From positions 1 through 39,209 of the forward strand of contig LRBF01000014.1 in NCBI GenBank assembly GCA_001580565.1: a stretch of DNA of 39,209 bases. Reading direction: 5' to 3'. Source of the DNA: Caballeronia megalochromosomata. GTDB lineage: Bacteria; Pseudomonadota; Gammaproteobacteria; Burkholderiales; Burkholderiaceae. The position numbers and the translations under genes are program-made. This document shows positions 9,301 to 18,100 of the stretch, in pieces (the stretch's first letter is position 1; each line of letters begins with the position of its first letter). Below the pieces are notes generated by a model. The model made no database searches. It was given only the letters and a program-made list of their open reading frames with translations, and had not been told where the DNA came from.

Positions 9301-12300
9301 ACCGTCTTCGCCTCGCACTGTGATGCTCGTTTTTCGCCGATCGCAGGGCGTCGAGGGCGCTTTGAACCGGCGTGTACTTGCACACCTGGGGCCATTGCTG
9401 CAGCAGGGACGGCAAGCTATCCAGAATGGCGTCACGCGCCACGTCCAGGTCAACCTGATCCGACTCCTCGAAGCGGCTCCACAAGGCGGTCAGATTCGCA
9501 TGCGGCTGGTTGTAGAGATGCAGAAGCAACTCTTCCGCCGTGCGCTGCAGGATTTCTTTCTGCCGCGCCAGATCGAAGCGGAGCAGGCAATCGGCAGGAC
9601 GCACGCGGACTTCGACGCCAGCGCCGTTGAGCCAGTAGAGGCTGCCGGCCAGCAAACTGGACATCGAGTCGACGGTCGCCAGCGAAAGCACGCGCTCCTC
9701 GCCGGTCAGCGACTTCACGCGCACCTCCGAACCTTTGCATTCGATCAACCTGGGCTGCAATATCTGGAACGGCTGTTCCGGCGACGCATAGCCGCCCATC
9801 CACTTTTTCCGCCTGTCCATGCCGCTTTCGTAACCAGGATCCTTCCAGTTCAGATCCAGCAAATATTCGGCATAAGGCAATTGTCCGAGCCAGCGTTCGC
9901 TCAGTGCCCGCGCGCGGCTTCCAAACAACCCGATCACCGCGCCGACCGCCTGTTCGACCGACGTCTGCGCGAGCGGATCGCACCATTCGGCGAGCGCTGT
10001 TTCGACGTCCTCAGCGTCCGCCGGGTCTGCATGCTCGGTACGGCCGGACGCGGCTTCGGTCTGATCGGCGGGCTCGAGATCGTTTCTGAGGATGACGCCC
10101 GCCATAATCGCCAGCGCCTGCGGATGCAGCGAGTCCGCCGCGGCAATGCCGAACGCTCCGGCGGCCAGTTCCGACGCCCGGCGCCACTGGCGGTCGGCTG
10201 ACAGCAAATTGAGGTACGGGAGCCTGCGCTTGAGCACATCGGCGGGTGCGCTGTCGACCCACTCCTTCAGGTAGAGCAGGAAAGCCGACTCGACCGATGG
10301 GCTCGCGTTCTTGCTCGACAGTTCGGCCAGCACCTGCTCCGTCTGTTCGACAGACAGCGGCTGCATGACCTTCCCGAGCACCGCCGACGTCACGGCGTCG
10401 AGGCTGACCGCGCTCGCGGCCTTGTAGACCAACGCCCAGCCCGGCAGGCTTTCCAGGGACGAGAGCACGCCGCGCAACTGTTCGAGGCGGCCCACATCGA
10501 GTTGGGCAGCGGCGCGGCCTATCCGGCGGTCGGCGCATTCCATCATCTCGGCAAAGGCCGTCAGTGCATCTTCGCCGCAAGACACGTGTTCCTTGAGCGC
10601 ATCGAATTGGCTGTGACTCCGCACGGCATCCGCGAGATCCTGCAGGCCGGCGAAGTAATAATCGCATCGCTGGGCCAAGTCGCTGATGTCCGCGCGCAAT
10701 TCATCGAGCCGGACAAGGTGCGACAGGGAGATCGTCCCGCCGGATGCGAGCGGCAGCCAGGGCGTGTCGCGCCACGACGCCCCAAGGTCCGAAGGCTGCA
10801 GATCGGGGAGCAGATTCATCAGATGCGTCCAGTGACGAGACGCATCGTCCGATGCCAGCAGCGCGCGCGCCGCCTCGGTCGCCGACCATTTCGTGATCAG
10901 CGCGCTCTGACGACGGGCGTGTTCGCCGCTGTCGGACGGCACGATAATGCGCAACCCGTGCCTGAACTCCGGCGCAAGCATGGGCCGGACGCCGAGAAAA
11001 CAGTTGGACGTGATCGGACCGAAAGTTCCATCCGAGTCGCGATGCAGAGGCAGACGCCGCCACACATCCTCGTGTTCGATCTCGCCGAGCAGGGTATCGC
11101 GTTCCGCAGGGGTGAACTGCGCTGCATCCACTTTGCCGAAGCGGCCGCCCTTTGCCAGTGATTCGATCACCGATTGCCGTTCCATCGACTGAATGTTCAG
11201 TTGCCCGCAACTTTGAGGGTTCAGGTGGCGGGTCAACAAATACGGAAGAACGTTCCACGAATCGGCGGCGGCTGCACGCAATAGCCGTACCCACGGCGAA
11301 TCGTGGTTAGACGAGTCTTTCCAGAGCGGCTCGGCAGATCTGAACTGCTCGGTCCGGCCATGTAGCAGATAGCGGATGCCATCGCGCACGGGCGTCGTGG
11401 TCAGATCGGCGTCCGCGACGCCGCTCAGAAGCGCAGCACGTTGTTCGAGCGTACCGAGCGCAGGTGCGGCGGTCTGCATGCCAATGGCGCGAAACATGGC
11501 GCTCGCATCGGTGGCTCGCGGGACGTCGCGCTTTTGCCCCAGTTGGGCCAACTCGACCAGCATGCCGAGGGATTTATCGACGACCAGCGGACGAAGTCCC
11601 GGCACCGCATGCTCCAGCTTCTGACACAAGCCGACCATGTCGAGGTCTGCCGCCCGGAACAACTGACTGCTACGGTGCGAAGCGGACAACGCCTCCAGCG
11701 AGCAGGCGAGCCTCTCTCCGCTTCCCGCATCCACCGCACTCAGGACGCGCAGGCGCGGCCAGGAGCGCAGCAAGTCGTGCTGCGCCTTCTCCGGCCCGCT
11801 TGCCCTGATCAATCCGTCCGCGGCATCCAGACAGGCCGTCGTATCCATGCCTTTTTCGACCAGCCCGGCGATGCCACGCAGCCAACTGGCGACGTCGGCG
11901 CTCGCGGGACGGCCGTTGTCGTTCGATGGCGCCATCTCGGCGGGAATGAGCAGCGCCTCGGTCTCGATCTCGAACAGCGCACGATAGACGAATTCGGGCA
12001 AGGCTCGCTTGGCATCCTGTTCGCGCGTGCCCAGACCAAAGCGCCGCTCGGCCGGCAACAGTTCGATGAGTTCCCGGAACGGAGCGCGATTGGCGCGCAA
12101 CGCCGCCAGCGGCAAGTCGCGCAAGGCCCTGCGCAGTGCGCCGATCAGCCGCGCCTGGACATCCGACATCTGCAAGGCGACGCGCTGATGCATCCGCAGA
12201 AAGTCCAGCAGATAGCGCAACTCGCTTGTGCCCTCAAGCGTGGATGCCTGGATGGAATCGATCACGCGGCAGACGTCTTCCGGTTCCCACTGCGACTCGG

Positions 12301-13912
12301 CGTGACACAAGCGCGGCGCGGTCTGGTCGAAGAAGGTCGTCTCTTCGAATGCGGCAAGACTCGGCAAGGCACGCCAGGGCCGCGCATGATCCTGATTGGC
12401 CGGCCTGGGCAACGGCAGCAGCCGGCCCGCGACGGGCCGCAACTCCCACGCCGGCCCTTCGCGGCGCAGAACACGGACCCAGAAGTGCTCGCTGCACACG
12501 TGGGCGCTGAAAAGTTGCATGAAACGCGCGCCGGTCCCGGCTTCCTGCGAGGTGGCGCAACGCATCAGCGCGTCGGTCAAGAGGCCGGTTTCGGCATCAT
12601 TGAACTTTTCGGCCCGCACATACGCATCCAGCGCCGGCAGCAAACCCGGCAGCACCACCTGCTGCGCCAGCGTCTGATTCCAAGCCAGTTGCACAGCTGA
12701 TTCCTTGCTCGTGTCGCCCGGCTCGACGACCGCATCGGCAAGCTCATTCATACCATCGATACCGCGACGGCCCGCATCGACGAAAAACTGGCCATGCAGC
12801 GTGATGCGATACTCGCGCGAGCTGTCAGGCAGGGGCGCCTCGTACGAGAAACGCTGTTCGTCCGTCGGCAGGAACACGGCCCATTGCAGGCTGAGCCGGC
12901 CCACGCGGCCATCCGCATGCGAGAAGGCAACCGCGCCCTCGGGCTCGCCCTTGTCGGGCACCGGACCGCGTTTTCCATCCGCGATGATCGTATTGGTCTT
13001 CGGCCAGCCGGGCAGGTTCTTCAAGCGCGCGAACGGCTCCTGGCCGATCCGCGCCGTCTGCCGCGCCATGAAATGCAGGTGACCGGCTTTCGGGCCGCCA
13101 TCGTCAACCTTGCCGGCAATACTCAGGCCGTCGGTGAGATGATCCAGACGCCGGGGCGGGTTGCCCGCCTCGATGCGCAGCGCAAACCCCGGACGCTTCT
13201 GCGTGCCAGCGAACTCAACCGTCTGCAGGCAGCGCAAAAGCGGCAACAAGGCGCCGATGCGCTGGTCCATGCCGGCTTCATCGAAGAAATCGAGATCGGG
13301 CTCGTCGTCCTCGCCTGGATAGCGGTCGATGATCGGCGCCGTCGGCACCCCGCCGATCTGTGGCACATGGCTGCGCCGGCGCAGCGGCACCCACAGCATG
13401 AACCAGCTCTGGCCCGCCTGAGCCAGCGAACCGGCGGCGGCGACATCGCGGAGCGCCTGGAGATCGCGCACGCTGCACGTTTCCCAGCGCTGATGCATAT
13501 CGTGCGCGTTTTCATCCTGAATCCACGGATTGAGGACATCTTGATAATCCGCGTCGCCATCGTTTGCGACATAGAAAAACGCTTCGCACAAGTGGTAAAC
13601 GCTCTTCATGCCGAGGCCGAACTTGCCGATGGCGCCCGTCTCGGCTGCCTTGCTGTTCACGCCAAACGAGGCAATTGCGCTCTTGTCCGTCGCCCTGAAT
13701 CGACCGTTGTTCAGCACCCACAGCGCGGGGCCACGCAGCAATTCGTGATCGGCAGACTCCTTCAGACCCGCGTGATACCCGAACAGGAGCGACGAAGCAC
13801 CGGCGTCGTCAGCGTTCTGAACGAGTTCCTTGAGGATGGGAAAACCGGTCTTGTACCGGTCGCGCAGATTGTTCGAAATCAGGTTGATGTAGTCAGTCTT
13901 GAACCCTGTCAT
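6362..13912 (-). CDS. Giant sacsin-like protein with two GHKL (Hsp90-type) ATPase modules (2516 aa)
   Basis: The first GHKL ATPase occupies about residues 1-250, with N-box KELVQNADDAGAS (~28-40) and GAIGKFGLGMKSVYHL (~95-110), the layout of sacsin N-terminal repeats. A second module lies near 1560-1760, with FELLQNADDAV (~1585) and TTGKFGLGFKSVLLATDRP (~1675). The catalytic Glu and the Asn/Asp pair of the N-box are present in both. The region between them and the last ~700 residues are helix-rich with no recognised domain; the extreme C-terminus is acidic (EAEEEIL). Eukaryotic sacsin is a chaperone-like protein. Bacterial sacsin/MORC/Hsp90-type ATPases are known to cluster with SNF2 helicases and restriction genes, so a defence role is inferred. 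The start at ATG 13912 has only a weak G-rich Shine-Dalgarno. The stop overlaps the SNF2 start (ATGA). No transmembrane segment or nuclease motif was seen. Confidence 0.92.
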   Translation of the reverse strand: MTGFKTDYINLISNNLRDRYKTGFPILKELVQNADDAGASSLLFGYHAGLKESADHELLRGPALWVLNNGRFRATDKSAIASFGVNSKAAETGAIGKFGLGMKSVYHLCEAFFYVANDGDADYQDVLNPWIQDENAHDMHQRWETCSVRDLQALRDVAAAGSLAQAGQSWFMLWVPLRRRSHVPQIGGVPTAPIIDRYPGEDDEPDLDFFDEAGMDQRIGALLPLLRCLQTVEFAGTQKRPGFALRIEAGNPPRRLDHLTDGLSIAGKVDDGGPKAGHLHFMARQTARIGQEPFARLKNLPGWPKTNTIIADGKRGPVPDKGEPEGAVAFSHADGRVGRLSLQWAVFLPTDEQRFSYEAPLPDSSREYRITLHGQFFVDAGRRGIDGMNELADAVVEPGDTSKESAVQLAWNQTLAQQVVLPGLLPALDAYVRAEKFNDAETGLLTDALMRCATSQEAGTGARFMQLFSAHVCSEHFWVRVLRREGPAWELRPVAGRLLPLPRPANQDHARPWRALPSLAAFEETTFFDQTAPRLCHAESQWEPEDVCRVIDSIQASTLEGTSELRYLLDFLRMHQRVALQMSDVQARLIGALRRALRDLPLAALRANRAPFRELIELLPAERRFGLGTREQDAKRALPEFVYRALFEIETEALLIPAEMAPSNDNGRPASADVASWLRGIAGLVEKGMDTTACLDAADGLIRASGPEKAQHDLLRSWPRLRVLSAVDAGSGERLACSLEALSASHRSSQLFRAADLDMVGLCQKLEHAVPGLRPLVVDKSLGMLVELAQLGQKRDVPRATDASAMFRAIGMQTAAPALGTLEQRAALLSGVADADLTTTPVRDGIRYLLHGRTEQFRSAEPLWKDSSNHDSPWVRLLRAAAADSWNVLPYLLTRHLNPQSCGQLNIQSMERQSVIESLAKGGRFGKVDAAQFTPAERDTLLGEIEHEDVWRRLPLHRDSDGTFGPITSNCFLGVRPMLAPEFRHGLRIIVPSDSGEHARRQSALITKWSATEAARALLASDDASRHWTHLMNLLPDLQPSDLGASWRDTPWLPLASGGTISLSHLVRLDELRADISDLAQRCDYYFAGLQDLADAVRSHSQFDALKEHVSCGEDALTAFAEMMECADRRIGRAAAQLDVGRLEQLRGVLSSLESLPGWALVYKAASAVSLDAVTSAVLGKVMQPLSVEQTEQVLAELSSKNASPSVESAFLLYLKEWVDSAPADVLKRRLPYLNLLSADRQWRRASELAAGAFGIAAADSLHPQALAIMAGVILRNDLEPADQTEAASGRTEHADPADAEDVETALAEWCDPLAQTSVEQAVGAVIGLFGSRARALSERWLGQLPYAEYLLDLNWKDPGYESGMDRRKKWMGGYASPEQPFQILQPRLIECKGSEVRVKSLTGEERVLSLATVDSMSSLLAGSLYWLNGAGVEVRVRPADCLLRFDLARQKEILQRTAEELLLHLYNQPHANLTALWSRFEESDQVDLDVARDAILDSLPSLLQQWPQVCKYTPVQSALDALRSAKNEHHSARRRRSGFVNSDEKVMQAQAWLAELVNTDLSVQDRILAAIRKKVQTYHYEPSSVPFELLQNADDAVLEFQSMQQEEKRPLFSEADIGRFVMARGGASVMFMHWGRPINTSGKREGYRQDHARDLERMLMLGASGKEDEEGTTGKFGLGFKSVLLATDRPVVSSGDLRFEIIAGCLPQRAELSAPVRELARLQKKDGLRATVIELPVSEESADALLPRFVSLAGMCAVFTRQVRHIEVDGTTHSWRPRRLIDVTSGAWCELGRVQLPLPRGKGLAPGNLLVLRCAQGAVALRIEDKAVPFAHDAEHAAPAVWVNAPTRGMPATGLILNARFDIDTGRGSLPHGAAAARNQRTAAALAEALAPVVVELLNRTSRDWAVWADTLSASSQLSVAEYWHALWTQIIGNKPAAEASQDALLAEAFASTLFDGVTDATGIVPNGLRGEASAFIHIDAIKLAFAYERFQPLLPILSRWAGFTAKFPRASWCAREVQDWLERRPEAEDAPVIEDFARSSVLHAFGPHRRVNPEDVPVLAEIMQAWPQTNLPEMPWTEVFLELQFRARSGTWKRASALFTNLQAGDALLRLAPAELLLDPAYETHAHAWKVIRDNLYSRPEYDSEVANWCVQAASRESRAAAIEWLSQHLNREMVWAAIRCSPLFQDWIGGLHAGHELLAHLRESERTYMLSLLGLIPEDEADAAEAYDDPAAELTFDMIHDWWEANRDTLLPDYERGLWPQRIDKQRLAAEPVDREAWMTLFSLAVFRRVGRANDAQHRGFLDFLERNGWWYTISQLDPREAVEAWMDILRDYAESSQVSAEFEQWMDGFPRLYRMARWFDNYVELFQSAQLRDTQTLRHLLTPASDASLSGSGLEAPTLRRTLHLGHNLVIRELLRTGVLDSEATHQMAFMPVRGVRELVSGMGYEAVETSEDIYALLLEELGDARRASFAGDFDIPLLLLANNPDRQREVIQWNNEDRDDSGACEAEEEIL

Positions 13913-14010
13913 TTGCCCCCCGCTTCATCATTATTATTTGCAGATGCGCTTGCGGTCAGAAAAGCCCAATTTGTATTCTTCCGGAGCAGCGCACCGTCAG
14001 CTGCGAATTA

Positions 14011-14268
14011 TTACACGGTGACTACGGCACCCTTCGATACGTAAGCCATCGAGAATGTTTGGAAATCGGAAATCGCAGCCATTGATTTGAGATCCGTCAT
14101 GGCACGCTGCCAGGCCGCGCATGTGCACGCCGAATCGAAGAAGCGCTGTCGGATGGCAGCGTCTGTGTAGTGCACGAACATCACGAAGCAGTGGGGTTGC
14201 ATGGATTTGCGCCGTCTCGTCGCGATGACTTCCCAGGAGTCATTCAGCATATGGGGCGTCCAAGACAT
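14011..14268 (-). CDS. Small hypothetical protein (85 aa)
   Basis: ATG 14268 to TAA 14011, lying between the transposase debris and the sacsin-like gene on the same strand. Third-position GC is high, as in neighbouring genes, which gives modest support for coding. It has three Cys, two Trp and no membrane segment, and I do not recognise the family. The ribosome binding site is weak. It could be a small accessory gene, the tail of a larger gene lost in the rearrangement to its right, or a chance frame. Confidence 0.35.
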   Translation of the reverse strand: MSWTPHMLNDSWEVIATRRRKSMQPHCFVMFVHYTDAAIRQRFFDSACTCAAWQRAMTDLKSMAAISDFQTFSMAYVSKGAVVTV

Positions 14269-14538
14269 TTAGTGTCCCGATCGAAGCGCATCAGGCGATC
14301 AGTTTGCTGTATCTAGTGTCGCTTCAATATCGGCGCCCCGATTCGGAAACTTTAGGAAGAGCTTGCACGATGTGACGGACGTTCTGCGCGAATTTGACGG
14401 TGCGGCGGCCGGACACCTGCGTAGCAGATCTCGGGCGCACTGAAGTACCCACGATCAGCCCGTGCCTTGATCGGGTTCGTGTTCATCGCATCGCGTGCAA
14501 CCGTTCAAGCATTCCGAGAAGCCGATCCGGGTCTTTTT
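14269..14538. other. Scar region without intact genes
   Basis: This stretch holds no intact gene. It contains the transposase-like scrap described separately (14324-14486). A plus-strand T7 run (14534-14540) follows a G/C-rich stretch, but I find no convincing hairpin. No promoter stands out. Confidence 0.5.
14324..14486 (-). pseudogene. Transposase-like scrap, frameshifted
   Basis: From ATG 14486 the frame reads KARADRGYFSAPEI, resembling the DRGY catalytic-core segment of IS1182/IS4-type (DDE) transposases. A +1 shift near 14425 then gives QVSGRRTVKFAQNVRHIVQA and a TGA at 14324-14326. Only about 20 codons resemble a transposase and the frame is broken, so this is at most a relic. The family is uncertain. 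Confidence 0.3.
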
Positions 14539-14720
14539 TTATTCGCCCATCATTTCCCTGTTAAAACTGGGCATCGCGCCCCGTCGGGCCCCGTATTGAT
14601 TTCTGCCCGCTTTGTGGTGCATCCGGCTCCGCTGATAGGCCGGATGCTTGGGATTGAGTTGACTCGACCGGTTGTCCTTCGTCTGTTGATGATGCTGGTT
14701 GTTCGGGTTGCCTTGATTGG
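14539..14720 (-). pseudogene. 3' fragment of a small hydrophilic protein gene joined to IS debris
   Basis: One minus-strand frame encodes about 60 very hydrophilic residues containing NPNNQHHQQTKDNRSSQLNP and HPAYQ, ending in TAA at 14539. I associate this composition with small hypothetical proteins found in Burkholderiaceae, from memory. It has no start codon of its own. It begins exactly where the IS5-type transposase homology stops, so it appears to be the surviving 3' part of a gene interrupted by the element or by a deletion. Confidence 0.45.
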
Positions 14721-15023
14721 CTCGGCCAGTCCTGCCGCCCAAAGTGCTTCGAAGAAGCCCGCCGCCTCCCATTCGAGAAAGCGCTTGTGGATGGCGCTGG
14801 CACTACCAAAACGCTCTTTGGGCAACGCCTTCCATTGGCAGCCCGTGCGCAGTACATACACAATGGCCTCAAACACTTGGCGAGCCGGCTTCGGCGGTCG
14901 CCCCGCGCCCGGCTTGCGGAGGTCATTTTTGTTTGGTAAGGGCGCGCGTTGCGGAACAAGCAGCTCCACCCGCTGCCAGAACGCATCGGTCACCTCCCAC
15001 GATTCGACTCTCTTCTTGGCCAA
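14721..15023 (-). pseudogene. Truncated IS5-family (IS402-like) transposase, 5' part only
   Basis: The frame (TTG 15023) encodes KRVESWEVTDAFWQRVELLV, GRPPKP, FEAIVYVLRTGCQWKALP and FLEWEAAGFFEALWAAGLAE, the N-terminal DUF4096-type region of IS402-group transposases. Homology stops at GLAE (about 14721), where such proteins would continue into the DDE catalytic domain. Here the frame instead runs through foreign sequence to 14550. No intact ATG fits the usual start: ATG-CTT-GGC lies out of frame, suggesting an indel. The catalytic half is missing, so the element cannot move by itself. I could not identify terminal inverted repeats. Confidence 0.75.
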
Positions 15024-15158
15024 GCATTTGCGGATAAGTTCTAGGCGGTCTTCCTATCCTCGTTCTTCGCTGGGTCCATTCTTGAGCATCCATCGGTCAT
15101 TGATCCAATCCCCCAGGGCTCCATCGGCGTGAACAGGGTTGCATCGAGACAAGGTGTT

Positions 15159-18100
15159 CTAAGCGGCAGCCCTGGCACGGATCAAATCCAGCACTGTCAC
15201 CAATTGATCGACCTGATCCGCGAGAAAGATCGTCTCGGGCCCGGAAGGACACATATCCACGAACGGAGTCTCATATAGACGCGATGCATCCATGACCCCA
15301 TTCTGGATCAGTTCTTCGACAACGAGATTGATGAATTCGATCTGATCCGGCGTGGCGGTCGTTCCACTGACGAACTCACTGAATGCCTGCATCGCGGCTT
15401 CGCGTTCCAAACCCACTAATGACCGGATGAAGATGCCCAAGCCCTCACTCTGCTCGGTCGCGGCTTTGATGAGTTCTGGGGAACCCCCTGCTTCGACCAG
15501 CATCCTCTCGAACTCCTCGAGATCGGCGGCCGTCAGCGGTTGATTACGACGAAGTCGCTGCAAGGCCAGATGGTTCTCATGCGCTCGCAGAAAGGTGCGC
15601 GCTTTTTCCTTGAACTTGACCATGTTGAGGCCAGCCGTCACCTGCGGCAGCGTGACTTCGGACATTTCGCCGAGTTCGTCCTCGAAGTCGGTATAGACGA
15701 TCTTCTTCCTGACCTTCGGAATCAGCTTGATCAGCTCGCGCAGCCGACGACGCGCGGTTTCCAGCATCGGCACGGTGACGTCTTCCCACCAATCGTCACT
15801 CGCGACCGCGCTGATGAGTGCGATCTGCGCCTTGATCGCAGGAATGGCGATCTGCTCCTCCAGTTCGCCGGCGATCCGCTGAATTTTCTCGCGTAGTCCG
15901 TTGAATCCCGTACCTGCCTGCAGAATGGTGAGCTGGGCGCGCAAAACCAGCATATCGAAGCGCTTCGCCTCTTCATCGCTATCCAGAAGCGTGGTCGGCA
16001 GGTCGGCCACATGCTCCGACAGTTCATGGAAGTCCTCCGGCAACAAGGACTGCCATGCGTCGGCCTGACTGAACTTGTCGACGAACTGGCGTTGCGGCCG
16101 GACCACGAAGTTGTCGACGTTCATCGCCGCAACCTGCGAATGCAGCAGTGCGGCGGTCTCCTTGCGCAACTGGCCTTCCGAAAGATGACCGCCGTAAGGC
16201 TGCGGTTCAGATTGACTCATGTCGTCTTTCGAACGCTGATCCAGCGCGCCGATCATTTCCAGTCGCGCCTTGAAGAGCCTCGTCCCGAGCGGTTCCACGG
16301 TCGAACCTTCGGCGAAGTCCTGACTTGCGCCGAAGAACTCCAGATTCTGGCAAAAATCGAAGATGAAGAACTTCTTCTTGTCCTGACCTAGACCAAACAG
16401 ATTCGGACATAGGCGCGTGCCGCGTCCGACCATCTGCCAGAACTTTGTCTTGGAGCGCACCGCCTTGAAGAAGACGAGATTGACGATCTCCGGCACGTCG
16501 ATGCCGGTATCGAGCATATCGACCGAGACCGCGATATGCGGCATCTTCTCCGGCTTCGAGAAATCGTCGATGAGCGATTGAACGTATGTGGTCTTGTACG
16601 TCACCATCCGCGCGAAGTGGCCCTTGTACTGCGGATAGTTGGTGTCGAAGCGTCGAGCGATGAACTCGGCGTGATCGTTGTTCTTGGCGAAGATGATGGT
16701 CTTGCCGAGCAAATCGCCGCCCGCAACTTTCTGCCCCTTGGTCATCAGGACTTCGAGCGCCTTGTCGACCGTATCGATGTTGAAGAGCCACTTGTTCATG
16801 GCTTCCGTATCGACTTCCGTCGGCATCGTGCCGTCTTCGTTCCATTCGACCGCATCCCATTGCTCCTTCTCTTCTTCGGAGAGGTCGTCGTAACGAATGC
16901 CGTCCCGCTGAAACTTGAGCGGGACGGAAATCGGCTCGGGCGGCACGAGATGCGAGTTCGCCACGGCTTCGTCGAGACCGTAGGCGTCGGTGGGCACGCC
17001 CTTTTCGAGGTCGAACAGGCTATAGGTATCCTTGTCGACTTCGTCCTTCGGCGTGGCGGTCAGGCCGACGAGCATCGAGTCGAAATAGTCGAAGATGGCG
17101 CGATATTTTCGGTACACCGAGCGATGTGCTTCGTCGATGACGACGAGATCGAAATGCCCGACGCCGAAGCGCCGCACGCCGTTGTGTGCATCGTCGATGA
17201 GGCCCATCATCGTCGGGTAAGTGGACACGAACACGCGGCCCTCGGTGTACTTGTCCGTGACGAGATTGACTGGCGACGCGTCGGGCAGATGCGTTTTGAA
17301 CGCGCCGACCGCCTGATTGACGAGCGCCACGCGATCCGCGAGGAACAGAATGCGCTTGGCCCAGTTGCAGCGCATCAGCACGTCGGCGAGCGCGATGACC
17401 GTGCGCGTCTTGCCCGTGCCTGTCGCCATCACGAGCAGAGCCTTTCGCTGGTTGTCGATTTCGAACGTTTCTCCGATGCGACGAATGGCTCGCGTCTGAT
17501 AGAAGCGCTCGACGATTTTTGTATCGATGACCGCTTCCGCCAGCTTCTTGCGGCTCGTGCGGCGCTGGATGACGAGTTCGAGTTCTGCCTTCTTGTAGAA
17601 GCCTTGCAGCGCGCGGCGCGGATAGGACTGATCATCCCAGATCCAGTTCTCATAGCCGTTCGACAAGAAGATGACCGGACGCCGTCCGTGCTTCCTTTCG
17701 AGGCAATCGGCGTAGAGCTTGGCCTGCTGTTCGCCCTCCAGCGGGCTCTTCGTCGTGCGCTTGGCTTCGATCAGCGCAAGCGGTTTGCCGTCGTCGGCCC
17801 AAAGCACGTAGTCGACGTAGCCGATGCCCTCGTTGTTCGGCATGCCGGTGACGACGACTTCATGGTCTTTTGCCGGATCGAGCGTCCAGCCGGCTTCCTT
17901 GAGCATCAGGTCGATGAACGCGCGACGCGTTTCGGCTTCCGAGTAGTCATGCGTGTCCGGCTGCGCGCTGTTGACCTTCTTCGCGGCTGCCACTTCCTCG
18001 CGCAGTTTCTGGAGTTCTTCGTCGAGCGCGGTTTTATCTGCGAGAAGGTCGGAGAGGCGTTTGTCCTTCGCGTGAAGCTCTTCGTTGAGGCGTTGGATCT

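Noticed and set aside
14467..15132. 221-codon plus-strand frame over the IS debris
   Set aside because: It runs antisense to clear transposase sequence and has no recognisable features.
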